Below are positions 1 to 8,387 of a stretch of DNA of 64,000 bases, one piece after another. The notes below the pieces were generated by a model, which was not told where the DNA came from, did no database searches, and worked only from the letters and a program-made list of their open reading frames with translations. The position numbers were made by a program, and so were the translations under genes. The stretch is from Chryseosolibacter sp044507775 (GTDB lineage: Bacteria > Bacteroidota > Bacteroidia > Cytophagales > Cyclobacteriaceae). The stretch spans positions 144,896-208,895 of the forward strand of contig JBIQIY010000006.1 in NCBI GenBank assembly GCA_044507775.1, in the 5' to 3' direction. The stretch's first letter is position 1, and each line of letters starts with the position of its first letter.

Positions 1-262
1 GCAATACCATCCCGACGATGATCGCAACGGGTCCCCAAATTCCAAATTCCGCAACCCATGCAGCGATCCTCTCCTCGTCTTCGCTGGTGAGCACACCAAA
101 TGCTTCATCAACGCCCTCTCTGAAGCCAGGGAAGGCGAAATAGCAAACGACAAGAAGGACTGGCAGGCAAATAGAAAGGATAAGGGGGAGCTTACTTGCT
201 CTATCGCTACCGAAGTTTACGTTGGCCCTGGCGTTCAAAACAGATGTGGATTTCCGGATCAT
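1..262 (-). CDS. TVP38/TMEM64 (DedA/SNARE-associated) family membrane protein, N-terminal part
   Basis: The minus strand is open from an ATG at 262-260 to the window edge, giving 87 residues. A basic N-terminus (MIRKSTSVLNARAN) is followed by one strong hydrophobic segment at about residues 26-44. After it comes an acidic helix and then WVAEFGIWGPVAIIVGMVL, which resembles the 'W..FG.WGP' entry to the SNARE-associated membrane domain of TVP38 proteins. The family spans the inner membrane and is linked to lipid scrambling or transport. An ATG four bases upstream is in another frame and stops after 19 codons. Only the first part is visible, so the family call is probable rather than certain. 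Confidence 0.55.
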   Translation of the reverse strand, partial: MIRKSTSVLNARANVNFGSDRASKLPLILSICLPVLLVVCYFAFPGFREGVDEAFGVLTSEDEERIAAWVAEFGIWGPVAIIVGMVL

Positions 263-348
263 TCATTTTCCGGTACCATCTCAAAATTCTATGCCAGGGC
301 GGCAGTAGTCAAGAAGTCGTGTGGGAAATACATTCCCAAAGGGCGTGT

Positions 349-792
349 TTACCGGGAGACCTTAACTTTAACAGCACTCGGACCCTTGGGGCCCATCTCC
401 ACCTCGTAGGTCACCTTGTTATTCTCCTTGATAGGCTCAGTAGTATTGTTCACGTGCACGAACACACTTTCCTGGGTCTCTAGGTCCTTGATAAAACCAT
501 ACCCTTTTGAGTCATTGTAGAAGGTCACGATGCCCTTCCGTATGAGATCTTCCTTGGAAACGGTGTGACGGGGAACACTGATCTGGATATCTTCTTCCTT
601 CACCTTGACCTTGTTGCTGGGATCAGGAGGCGTGGAAGAGAAATTTCCAAACTCGTCTACGTACGCTATTTCAAAGCTATTTCCTTTGGGATTAGCCTTG
701 CGCTCTTCCCGTCTGGCCTCTTTCTCTTTTTTCTTCTTCTGTTTCTTCTTTTCGTTTTCCTTCTTATTCCACGTTTCCTGTGATTTTCCCAT
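349..792 (-). CDS. Cold-shock-domain RNA-binding protein with lysine-rich N-terminal tail
   Basis: This 147-residue protein has a highly charged N-terminus (residues 10-36, nearly all Lys/Glu/Arg), an acidic-to-polar linker, and one cold-shock domain at about 85-147. RNP1 is KGYGFI at 96-101 and RNP2 is SVFVHV at 109-114; these are the single-strand nucleic-acid-binding surfaces of the family. Cold-shock proteins bind RNA and melt secondary structure in the cytoplasm. Basic-tail versions of this length are common in Bacteroidota, alongside short CspA-like ones such as the gene at 8388-8582. A TAACTTTG promoter box lies about 44 bases upstream of the ATG. The fold is certain; the RNA targets are unknown. 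Confidence 0.9.
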   Translation of the reverse strand: MGKSQETWNKKENEKKKQKKKKEKEARREERKANPKGNSFEIAYVDEFGNFSSTPPDPSNKVKVKEEDIQISVPRHTVSKEDLIRKGIVTFYNDSKGYGFIKDLETQESVFVHVNNTTEPIKENNKVTYEVEMGPKGPSAVKVKVSR

Positions 793-835
793 AGATGACC
801 TAAAATTGGTTTTTATTTAAAGTGAACTATCTGAA

Positions 836-843
836 CAAAGTTA
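836..843 (-). promoter_or_regulatory. Bacteroidota -7 promoter box (TAACTTTG) of the cold-shock gene at 349-792
   Basis: Read on the minus strand the site is TAACTTTG, an exact match to the Bacteroidota TAnnTTTG -7 element. It lies about 44 bases before the ATG, leaving an AT-rich 5' leader of roughly 35-40 bases. Confidence 0.6.
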
Positions 844-934
844 CGATATTTCCTTGTTCCCGAAGACCCGAAACATTATTATTTCCGCTAAAGCGTCGTT
901 CTCCGGGAACCAGTCTGCCGGGTTGCCCTGTGCG

Positions 935-2047
935 TCAGAACAGCGGCAGTTGTTCCATTGGCGATTCTTCCGCAGGGCCTGCGAAGTTCGAGAGTGAAAT
1001 TCCCAGGAGCCTTACTTTTTTTGACTCGGATTCGGTTACCAGCAGAAGGTCGCAGGCAGTCTGGTATATAAGATCCCGGTCATCGATGGGTTCCGGGAAG
1101 GAACGGCTGCGTGTCACGACCTTGAAGTCGTGGTACTTGACCTTCAGCGTAACGGTCCGCCCTTTCATGCCGTGTTTTAACAGCCGGTTGTAAACGATCT
1201 GCGTGATTTTCAGCAGTTCGTCTTGCATGTCGTCGATAGATGTCAGGTCGAATGGAAATGTGTCTTCGGCGCCGATTGATTTGGTTTCCCGATGTGGTTG
1301 AACTTCCCGATTGTCGATACCCCGAACGATCTGAAAGAAAAACGCACCGCTCTTTCCAAAGTGTTTCCGGAGATCGGCCTCCGCCAGCTTTTTCAGGTCG
1401 GATCCCTTGAAGAGTCCCATCGATTTCATCTTCGCCGCAGTGACTTTTCCTACGCCGAAAAATTTCTCGACGGGAAGGTCTTCCATGAATGCTTCGATCC
1501 TGGACGGCCCGATGAACGTGAGGCCATCAGGCTTGTTGATATCGGAAGCAATCTTGGCGACAAACTTGTTCACAGAGACGCCAGCCGAAGCTGTGAGTTG
1601 CAACTCGCTTTTGATTGCCTGCCGGATCTCCTGGGCAACATCAATGGCCGAGCCGATGTTGCGTTTGTCTGTTGTTACATCCAGGTATGCTTCGTCGAGT
1701 GAAAGAGGTTCGATCAGGTCGGTGTAGCGCAAAAAAATCTCACGGATCCGATTTGATACTGCTTTGTAAACTTCGAACCGCGGACGAACAAAGATCAGAT
1801 CCGGGCATAACTTCTGTGCCTGTTTGGCCGGCATGGCCGATCTTACACCGTATTTCCGCGCTTCGTAGCTCGCGGTGGCGACGACCCCGCCCCGCCCCTC
1901 CGGACTTCCTCCCACAGCGATCGGTTTCCCAAGATACTCGGGATTATCACGCTGCTCAATGGACGCATAAAATGCATCCATATCGATATGGATGATCTTC
2001 TTCACAATCGTCGGGTTTCTTCGCCGGATTATGTATGTGTCTTGCAC
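935..2047 (-). CDS. dinB: DNA polymerase IV (Y-family translesion polymerase)
   Basis: This 370-residue protein matches the usual Pol IV length. The palm motif HIDMDAFYASIEQ carries the metal-binding Asp22, and SLDEAYLDVT carries the catalytic Asp118 and Glu119. An HhH/thumb region and little-finger domain follow. The C-terminus ends in QLPLF, a consensus beta-clamp-binding pentapeptide, so tethering to the sliding clamp is expected. It extends DNA past lesions or mismatches with low fidelity. The start must lie upstream of Asp22; the ATG at 2047 is used here. The gene begins only 15 bases after the stop of the aldehyde dehydrogenase gene, so it may be transcribed at the tail of the amine-catabolism operon, an unusual neighbour for a repair polymerase. 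Confidence 0.95.
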   Translation of the reverse strand: MQDTYIIRRRNPTIVKKIIHIDMDAFYASIEQRDNPEYLGKPIAVGGSPEGRGGVVATASYEARKYGVRSAMPAKQAQKLCPDLIFVRPRFEVYKAVSNRIREIFLRYTDLIEPLSLDEAYLDVTTDKRNIGSAIDVAQEIRQAIKSELQLTASAGVSVNKFVAKIASDINKPDGLTFIGPSRIEAFMEDLPVEKFFGVGKVTAAKMKSMGLFKGSDLKKLAEADLRKHFGKSGAFFFQIVRGIDNREVQPHRETKSIGAEDTFPFDLTSIDDMQDELLKITQIVYNRLLKHGMKGRTVTLKVKYHDFKVVTRSRSFPEPIDDRDLIYQTACDLLLVTESESKKVRLLGISLSNFAGPAEESPMEQLPLF

Positions 2048-2062
2048 GGCCGCAAAACTGTA

Positions 2063-3430
2063 TTACGGTTGACGGAGGTGAAATGCTTTTGGCTTGACAA
2101 ACGCGCGCAGTCCCGCATGAGAAAGTGTTGACCCAAAGCCGGAGTGTTTCCTTCCGCTCCAGGGTACGGCTGCGCTCACGCGATCGCAACAGTTCCAGTA
2201 TCCCGTACCGGTATCCAATTGCCGGAGTATGTTCTCGGCTCGCTGCCGGTCACGACTGTAGACCGACGCTGTCAGCCCGTACGGTGTGTCTTTCATCAAC
2301 TCAACTGCATGTACATCGTCTTTCACTTTCATGATTCCGATCACCGGACCAAAGGATTCTTCCCGCATTACATCCATGGTATGGTCAACGTGGGTCAAAA
2401 CGGTGGGTTGAAAAAAGTATCCGGTTCCGCCATCCCGCTTCCCTCCCATGACCAACTTTGCGCCTTTGGTTATCGCATCGCCAACCTGTTTTTCCAATGC
2501 GGCGATCTGATCCCTCCGCGTAAGCGGGCCGAAGTATACGCCATCTTCCGTAGGCAGCCCTTTTTTCCAGGACGCTACTTCTCGCGTGAAAGCTTCCACA
2601 TAGCGCTCATAAATTGATTCATGAACATAGATTCGTTCGACGGCGCAACAGCTCTGGCCATTGTTGTAAAACGCGCCGTCGGCAGTGGCTGCGGCGACCG
2701 CGGGAACGTCGGCTATATCGTCTGCAACGTACAGTGGATCTTTTCCGCCGAGTTCGCATTGACAAGGGACCATCTTCGGTGCCACACGCTCGTAAATGTA
2801 CTGACCGGTTTTGAAGGAACCTGTAAAAAAATATCCCTGAAAGGGAAGATCAAGTAATGCTTCACCGGTGGCGCGCCCTCCGACAGCAACGCGAAACACG
2901 TCGGGTGGCACCCCGGCCTCTTTGAGAACCCTTTCAATTTCAAGTCCTGTGAGCGTGGCGTACTCCGAAGGCTTGTACATTACAGCGTTTCCCGCAAGCA
3001 ATGCGGGCACAAAAACGTTCACTCCCACGAGATAAGGATAATTCCACGCGGATATGTTGCACACTACACCCAAAGGCTCATACGATATTTTTTCCTCCAG
3101 GCCATCGCCTGCAGTCATCAATTCGTCTGCGAGGTATTTTTCTGCGTTGTCCGTCAGCCACGCGATCCGCGACTGAGCGCCCTTGATCTCATTGCGCGAC
3201 TGTTGCAACGGCTTGCCTACTTCACTGGTCAAAACATCGGCTAACTCCTGCGCCTGTTCGGAAAGCAACGCCGAAAATCTCTTCAATACAGCGACGCGAT
3301 CCGCGACTGCGGCCTCCGCCCATCGCGGTTGGCCAGCCTTCAAGCTGTCGAACCTGGCTTGCAGGGTGGCGGGTGAATCCTCTTTGATTTCCCGGATAAC
3401 TTCTTCCGTCGCGGGGTTGATGATTTGCAT
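2063..3430 (-). CDS. NAD(P)-dependent aldehyde dehydrogenase, last catabolic gene of the gamma-glutamylation operon
   Basis: The protein is 455 residues, typical for the ALDH superfamily. Visible features are the oxyanion asparagine in SAWNYP (Asn130), the general base in CELGGKDP (Glu226), and the nucleophile in NNGQSCC (Cys261). It oxidises an aldehyde to a carboxylate in the cytoplasm. By context the likely substrate is a gamma-glutamylated amino-aldehyde made by the alcohol dehydrogenase two genes upstream, giving gamma-glutamylglycine if the amine is ethanolamine. The substrate is inferred from the neighbours. It starts 28 bases after the amidohydrolase gene on the same strand. Succinate-semialdehyde or PuuC-type dehydrogenase would be alternative labels. 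Confidence 0.9.
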   Translation of the reverse strand: MQIINPATEEVIREIKEDSPATLQARFDSLKAGQPRWAEAAVADRVAVLKRFSALLSEQAQELADVLTSEVGKPLQQSRNEIKGAQSRIAWLTDNAEKYLADELMTAGDGLEEKISYEPLGVVCNISAWNYPYLVGVNVFVPALLAGNAVMYKPSEYATLTGLEIERVLKEAGVPPDVFRVAVGGRATGEALLDLPFQGYFFTGSFKTGQYIYERVAPKMVPCQCELGGKDPLYVADDIADVPAVAAATADGAFYNNGQSCCAVERIYVHESIYERYVEAFTREVASWKKGLPTEDGVYFGPLTRRDQIAALEKQVGDAITKGAKLVMGGKRDGGTGYFFQPTVLTHVDHTMDVMREESFGPVIGIMKVKDDVHAVELMKDTPYGLTASVYSRDRQRAENILRQLDTGTGYWNCCDRVSAAVPWSGRKHSGFGSTLSHAGLRAFVKPKAFHLRQP

Positions 3431-3458
3431 ACCTTGAATGCTTGATTTTTGAAACCGC

Positions 3459-4157
3459 CTATTTACCTTGAAAAACCTCCCGGCAGGCGTCGACGAACTT
3501 CAGACGGATATTTTTTGAGAATGCGCTATCCGGATTGTTCATTCGCTCGGGATGCCATTGCACCAGTTGGAGAAACGCACTTCCGCGCTTATCCCGCTCG
3601 ATCGCTTCGACCACTCCATCAGAAGAAAGAGCGCTCGCTACCAGTCCTTTCCCGACCCGGTCGGCGGCTTGATGGTGAGCACTGTTGACTTCTCCCGAAG
3701 TTGCTCCTGTAATGCTGTGAAACTCACTGTTCGGATCAACCCGGACGAGATGGTAACGATCCACGGAGCCGGTGCGTGAATGATCGAATTTGCCAAACGC
3801 CGGGATATGTGGAATCAAAGTTCCTCCGAAGAATACATTGACAACCTGCAGCCCGCGACAAATTCCAAGAACGGGCAGCGCGTTTTTTTCGGTGTGCTCC
3901 AGCACCTTCCACTCGAAATCGTCCCGTTGCTCGTCGATCTCCTCGCAAAGTTCGAGGTATTCGTTCTTGTCGTAGAAGCGCGGATGAACATCTTCGCCTC
4001 CCGAAAGGATCACACCATCGCACTTGCTGATATCGCCGATGTTCTTGTCGTGATAGCTGAGCTTGATGACCTCGACTCCCGGATCGTTTTCAATCCACCG
4101 ATGATAATTCTCGTACTTACTGCAATCTGTGATTCCTATCGTAATCTTCTCTTTCAT
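3459..4157 (-). CDS. Class I glutamine-amidotransferase-like gamma-glutamyl amide hydrolase (peptidase C26, PuuD-like)
   Basis: The 232-residue protein has the Cys-His-Glu triad of class I amidotransferases: the nucleophile elbow GICRGLQ (Cys100) and WHPERM (His202, Glu204). The pattern CDGVILSGGEDVHP near residue 46 and FFGGTLIPHI after the elbow are typical of the C26 family that hydrolyses gamma-glutamyl amides, such as E. coli PuuD acting on gamma-glutamyl-GABA. No synthetase domain is attached, so it is a stand-alone hydrolase. In this operon it would remove glutamate at the end of the pathway. It sits 35 bases after the dehydrogenase and 28 bases before the aldehyde dehydrogenase, implying co-transcription. 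Confidence 0.87.
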   Translation of the reverse strand: MKEKITIGITDCSKYENYHRWIENDPGVEVIKLSYHDKNIGDISKCDGVILSGGEDVHPRFYDKNEYLELCEEIDEQRDDFEWKVLEHTEKNALPVLGICRGLQVVNVFFGGTLIPHIPAFGKFDHSRTGSVDRYHLVRVDPNSEFHSITGATSGEVNSAHHQAADRVGKGLVASALSSDGVVEAIERDKRGSAFLQLVQWHPERMNNPDSAFSKNIRLKFVDACREVFQGK

Positions 4158-4192
4158 TTTAACATGATATCATGGTCAGGGGTCCGGTGGAT

Positions 4193-5341
4193 TCAAAGAG
4201 CTTTCAGATAAAGCGCTTTGAAATCATCACGGGTCACCGGTTTAGGATTATTGGGATGTGCAAAGTCAGCAATTGCCAGGTCAGCGAGATCTTCAATATG
4301 CTCGTTTCGCACTCCGATCTCGCTCAGCTTGCCGGGGATACCAATCTTCGAATTCAATTCCTTCAGGTAATGTACGACTGCACGGCCCGTTTCTTCCTCT
4401 AACGATAAACACCGGGCGATTTGTTTAAACTTTGATTCAAAGCCCGCGATGTTGAATTCCATCCCGTAAGGAATTGTGACGGCATTGGCCAGTCCATGAT
4501 GAGTATCCAGCAGCGTCGAAAGCGGGTGAGCAAGCGAATGAACAACGCCGAGGCCTTTCTGAAAGGCGACAGCCCCCATCATCGATCCGATCAGCATTTT
4601 ACTTCTCGAATCCACATCCGGCCGGTTGACGGCTTTTTCGAGCGATTCGTTGATGAGCATCATTCCCTGCATGGCGATCCCCTCGCACATAGGATGCGGC
4701 ATCTTTGCCAAATAGGCCTCCATGTTGTGAGTCAAGGCATCCATACCGGTCGCGGCTGTCACAGCAGGGGGTAGTTCCATCGTGAGCAAGGGGTCAGCAA
4801 AAACAATCTTTGCAATGAGCTTGGGCGAGAACAGAATGCGCTTCTGATGCGTTACGTCGTCGGAAATGATGGCACTGCGTCCCACCTCGCTACCAGTTCC
4901 GGCGGTCGTTGGAATCGTAACAAAATGAGGTACCTCATTCGTAACATAAACATCGCCCCCGATCAGGTCGTCGTATTTGAAAAGGTCATCGCGGTGATTC
5001 GCGCGCAAGACGATTGCCCTTGCGACATCGAGCGCGGCTCCTCCCCCTATCCCAACAATGACATCGCTGCCCGTCTGGTCATAGACGTCCGTTCCGTTAT
5101 ACACGTCAGACTTGACCGGGTTCTTATGGATATCAAGAAATATTTCGACCGCAAGTCCTCTGCGCTTCAGGTCGTGGATGATCGACTTGAAAAAATCCAG
5201 CTGCGCGACAACAGGGTCTGTGACAATCAAGGGCCGTGTTAGCTTTTGCTGTGCGAGATAATCGGGCAACTCTTTGCTGGCGCCGGCGCCAAAGCGAATG
5301 GTTGTGGGAAAATTGTACTGGTAAATCCGGTCAAATGTCAT
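4193..5341 (-). CDS. Iron-containing (group III) alcohol dehydrogenase
   Basis: The protein is 382 residues, as usual for this family. The dinucleotide-binding loop is GIGGGAALDVARA (from about residue 97), with TTAGTGSEVG near 145-154. The metal ligands are expected at Asp201 and His205 (DALTH) and at His268 and His282 (VVHSLAHPL...HHG), matching FucO-type spacing. Such enzymes reversibly oxidise a primary alcohol with NAD(P) in the cytoplasm. An alcohol dehydrogenase between a gamma-glutamyl-amine ligase and an aldehyde dehydrogenase implies that the imported amine carries a hydroxyl group, as ethanolamine does. E. coli Puu uses an FAD amine oxidase at the equivalent step instead. The gene lies 32 bases downstream of the ligase gene. 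Confidence 0.9.
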   Translation of the reverse strand: MTFDRIYQYNFPTTIRFGAGASKELPDYLAQQKLTRPLIVTDPVVAQLDFFKSIIHDLKRRGLAVEIFLDIHKNPVKSDVYNGTDVYDQTGSDVIVGIGGGAALDVARAIVLRANHRDDLFKYDDLIGGDVYVTNEVPHFVTIPTTAGTGSEVGRSAIISDDVTHQKRILFSPKLIAKIVFADPLLTMELPPAVTAATGMDALTHNMEAYLAKMPHPMCEGIAMQGMMLINESLEKAVNRPDVDSRSKMLIGSMMGAVAFQKGLGVVHSLAHPLSTLLDTHHGLANAVTIPYGMEFNIAGFESKFKQIARCLSLEEETGRAVVHYLKELNSKIGIPGKLSEIGVRNEHIEDLADLAIADFAHPNNPKPVTRDDFKALYLKAL

Positions 5342-5373
5342 GACAGCTGAATCTTGATAGTAGTCTTCTTGCG

Positions 5374-6732
5374 CTAAATGATTTCGAAGTATCGCCTAAA
5401 CTCCCAGTCGGTGACTGCTTTAAGAGATTGCCGCCACTCCCATTCGCGGGTATGCGTGAAGTGATCGACAAAATCGCCTCCCAGGATTTCCTTCGCTACT
5501 TCCGAACCCTTCATGCGTTGTGTGGCTTCAAATAGGTTGGAGGGTAAAACCCCGTGGGAATAATCGCGGTACCCATTCCCGGTTGTGGGAGGCTGTGTAA
5601 GTTTCATTTTATTTCTAATGCCGTACAACCCGGATGCGAGCGCGGCTGCCATGGCGAGATAAGGATTCGCATCCGAGCCGATAACACGTGTTTCCAGACG
5701 CGAAGACTTGTCTCCACTGCACAACACGCGGATCGCTACGGTCCTGTTGTCGATTCCCCACGTAAGTGTGGTCGGAGCCCATGCTCCTTCAACCAACCTT
5801 TTGTAACTGTTGACTGTCGGCGCGTACATCGGCAGCAGATGAGGAAGACAATACAACTGGCCTGCAACGTAGTTCCTGAACAGCTCACTCATCTTCAGAT
5901 CATCGGCTTTGTCGAAGAAGAGATTTTTATTCGCCTTGCTGTCCCACAGACTTTGATGGACGTGTCCGCCGCAACCCGGAAGGTTCTCGCTGATCTTCGC
6001 CATGAAGGTGGCCATGATCCCGTGTTGATAGGCGATCTCCTTTACGGCGGTCTTGAACAGAACAGCGCGGTCAGCGGCTTCAGCGACATCTGCATAGCGG
6101 ATCGCGGCCTCCAGCACGCCCGGGCCGGTCTCCGTGTGAAGACCTTCGAGGGGAATGCCAAACTTGTTCAGCAATTCAAACAGATCTTTGAAGAAAGGAC
6201 TGTTCAGTGTGCTTCTGAGGATCGAGTATCCAAACATCCCAGGTGTAAGCGGTGTTAGATCGCGAAAATTCTTCTCCTGCGCGGACTGTGGAGTTTCTTT
6301 GAAATTGAACCATTCAAACTCCTGAGAAAAGAATGCCTGGTACCCCGCATCGTTGGCTTGGGCTACTATTTTTTTCAGAAGTTGTCGTGGACAGACATAG
6401 GCCGGGTTGTCGGATTGATCGGCGAGATCGCCGAGAAAAAACGGCACATCATTTTCCCACGGGATCTTTCGAAATGTGGCCAGGTCTATTCGCGCGGGTG
6501 CGTCGGGATATCCGGTATGCCAGCCGGTATACTTCACGTTGTCATAGGCTGTGTCTCCGGCATCCCATCCGAAGATAACATCGCAGAAACCCGATCCGCC
6601 TTTGATAACACTGAGAAACTTTTCCGCTGAAATGTATTTGCCGCGAAGAATGCCATCGATGTCCGTGAATGCAATCTTCACTTTTCCGGACGGATGCTCT
6701 TTGACGTACTGAATGACCTCTTCCGTATTCAT
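5374..6732 (-). CDS. Glutamine-synthetase-like gamma-glutamyl-amine ligase (PuuA/GlnA4 type)
   Basis: From the ATG at 6732 the protein is 452 residues. A longer open frame exists upstream, but this ATG overlaps the permease stop as ATGA, which indicates translational coupling. The N-terminal beta-grasp part reads IAFTDIDGILRGKY, the form seen in PuuA/GlnA4/FluG-type enzymes rather than in housekeeping GlnA. Core motifs are visible: EFEWFNF, TETGPGVLEAA, GCGGHVHQSL, and NRTVAIRV followed by ETRVIGSDANPYLA. These ligases use ATP to join glutamate to a small amine such as putrescine or ethanolamine. The permease next door resembles ethanolamine carriers, which favours gamma-glutamylethanolamide as product; this is inference. 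True glutamine synthesis is unlikely but cannot be excluded from sequence alone. Confidence 0.85.
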   Translation of the reverse strand: MNTEEVIQYVKEHPSGKVKIAFTDIDGILRGKYISAEKFLSVIKGGSGFCDVIFGWDAGDTAYDNVKYTGWHTGYPDAPARIDLATFRKIPWENDVPFFLGDLADQSDNPAYVCPRQLLKKIVAQANDAGYQAFFSQEFEWFNFKETPQSAQEKNFRDLTPLTPGMFGYSILRSTLNSPFFKDLFELLNKFGIPLEGLHTETGPGVLEAAIRYADVAEAADRAVLFKTAVKEIAYQHGIMATFMAKISENLPGCGGHVHQSLWDSKANKNLFFDKADDLKMSELFRNYVAGQLYCLPHLLPMYAPTVNSYKRLVEGAWAPTTLTWGIDNRTVAIRVLCSGDKSSRLETRVIGSDANPYLAMAAALASGLYGIRNKMKLTQPPTTGNGYRDYSHGVLPSNLFEATQRMKGSEVAKEILGGDFVDHFTHTREWEWRQSLKAVTDWEFRRYFEII

Positions 6733-8093
6733 TTTTTCAGCGTTGATTTCTTCGGGGGAGCGCTTGCCGTACGGGTTTCCGGATCCGGCGCTTTCGCGCG
6801 CTGCCATAATTTAAATATTCCGTAGCAACCCGCCACCAGCAGACAATAAATTCCGGCCAGTTCCGGGTTGTACACGGCCATCGCCACGATCGAAACGACC
6901 GCGATGACCAACGCTGTCCAGGGGAACAAAGGATAGAGCGGCACTCGGAACGGCCGCGGCAAATCTGGCTCTGTCTGTCGCAACCGGAGGAAAGATATCA
7001 TGGAGACAATGTAAAGTGTCAGCGCTCCAAAAACGGACATTGTGATGATCTCCCCGGTCTTGCCGGTGAGCAGGGCGAGGATTCCGATAGCCATATTGAC
7101 GAGCAGGGCATTTGCAGGCGTGCGGAATACGGGGCTTACCTTTCCCAGGAATGCGGGCGCGAACCGCACTCTGCCGAACTCGAACGTCGACCTTCCGGCG
7201 ACGAGAATAATACCGTGAAAGGAAGCGATCAGCCCGAATAGCCCCACCGTAATAAGCAGGTGATAGAACACGTGGTTGTCGCCTACGATATACCCGAGGG
7301 CGAGCGGCAACGGTGAGTCAGACGTGGTTCCATCGGCCTTGTATACGATCGCCTCCCACCCCGCGACGCCGACGGAAGCGGTGAAGGTCAGGAGACAGAG
7401 TATGACGAGTGTGAGGATCGCGGACCCGAATCCAAGAAGAATCGTTCGTTGGGGGTTCACAGCCTCTTCGGCGACATTGGCCACCCCTTCGATGGCGAGA
7501 AAAAACCAGATGGCAAAAGGAATGGCGGCGAAGACCCCTTTCCACCCGTTAGGCAGAGCGTTGTGTTCAAGGTTAGCCCATTCGAAGTGCGGCAAGGTCA
7601 GTCCCGCGAAGAGCAGGAGTTCTCCGACGGCAAGAATGGTGATCACCAGCTCAAACATCGCCGCGGCCTTTACCCCGTATATGTTTAATCCGGTGAAGAG
7701 CATGTAAGCGAATATGGCGATGGCTATGACAGGAATGGCCGGGAAAAACAGGTTGAAGTAAGCGCCGATTGCGAATGCGATGGCTGGCGGTGCGAAAATG
7801 AATTCAACACTCTGGGCGATACCGGCGATGAAGCCGAGGTCTTTTCCCAACGCCCGATGTGCATAGTCGAAAGCGCCTCCTGCTTTCGGAATGGCGCATG
7901 CCAGCTCCGAATAGCTGAACGTAAAAGTTACATACAGGATGATGATAAAGAAGGTGGCTATCGCCAGGCCGAGTGTTCCTCCTTCCGCCAACCCGAGATT
8001 CCATCCGAAGTACATTCCCGAGATCACGTATCCTACGCCCAGCCCCCACAACATGGCGGGGGAAAGCGTTCGTTTTAATTCACTCGGTTGCAA
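6729..8093 (-). CDS. APC-family amino acid/amine permease, ethanolamine permease type
   Basis: The protein is 454 residues with about 12 hydrophobic segments and a basic C-terminal tail. Its N-terminal stretch, LGVGYVISGMYFGWN then LGLAEGG, resembles the ethanolamine permease branch of the amino acid-polyamine-organocation superfamily. It would import an amine across the inner membrane with a cation. The open frame has no ATG before residue 14, and an in-frame TAA lies 15 bases upstream of the first usable codon. The start is therefore probably TTG at 8093-8091; the ATG of Met14 would cut into the first helix. The 3' end overlaps the next gene by ATGA. As first gene of the operon it probably sets transport and expression of the pathway. 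Confidence 0.83.
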   Translation of the reverse strand: MQPSELKRTLSPAMLWGLGVGYVISGMYFGWNLGLAEGGTLGLAIATFFIIILYVTFTFSYSELACAIPKAGGAFDYAHRALGKDLGFIAGIAQSVEFIFAPPAIAFAIGAYFNLFFPAIPVIAIAIFAYMLFTGLNIYGVKAAAMFELVITILAVGELLLFAGLTLPHFEWANLEHNALPNGWKGVFAAIPFAIWFFLAIEGVANVAEEAVNPQRTILLGFGSAILTLVILCLLTFTASVGVAGWEAIVYKADGTTSDSPLPLALGYIVGDNHVFYHLLITVGLFGLIASFHGIILVAGRSTFEFGRVRFAPAFLGKVSPVFRTPANALLVNMAIGILALLTGKTGEIITMSVFGALTLYIVSMISFLRLRQTEPDLPRPFRVPLYPLFPWTALVIAVVSIVAMAVYNPELAGIYCLLVAGCYGIFKLWQRAKAPDPETRTASAPPKKSTLKK

Positions 8094-8143
8094 GGATTCG
8101 CACGCGTTTTAAGAGACAACGTACTGGAAACATAGGAAAAAAA

Positions 8144-8240
8144 GTTGACAATTGACAAGGGCATCAGTCCATTGGGTGATCAGCCTGAGTCCCATTTTGC
8201 AGTCCTTGCGGTTTGCGGGAGGCAATGTTGACAGTTGACA
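8144..8240. repeat. Two clusters of GTTGACA-type heptamer repeats in the leader of the permease operon
   Basis: GTTGACAATTGACA lies at 8144-8157 and GTTGACAGTTGACA at 8227-8240, 83 bases apart, with no gene between them. Each is a pair of seven-base units. They fall in the 294-base gap between the permease operon and the second cold-shock gene. The function is unknown. A TATGTTTC sequence on the minus strand at 8134-8127 next to the first cluster could be a degenerate promoter box. Confidence 0.55.
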
Positions 8241-8335
8241 AAATCATCTCTTATGTGATTGCTTGCGCCGAGCAATGAAAAAGAAGGGAATTATTTTACC
8301 TGCCTGGTTGCTGTAATGTGCTTCGGCATCGTTTC

Positions 8336-8368
8336 AAAAAAAAAGCCATCCGATCCCGAATGGCTTTT
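8336..8368 (-). terminator. Rho-independent terminator of the cold-shock gene at 8388-8582
   Basis: On the minus strand AAAAGCCAT pairs with ATGGCTTTT across a ten-base loop, and the second arm runs into nine consecutive T. It lies 20 bases past the stop codon. Confidence 0.85.
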
Positions 8369-8387
8369 CATGCTAGACAAATTTCTA

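Noticed and set aside
5554..6258. 234-codon plus-strand open frame inside the GS-like ligase gene
   Set aside because: Antisense shadow; the minus-strand reading carries full GS motifs.
3459..6732. Putrescine (Puu) pathway as the role of the amine operon
   Set aside because: The FAD-dependent PuuB oxidase and PuuE aminotransferase are missing, while an alcohol dehydrogenase is present, so a hydroxyl-amine fits better.
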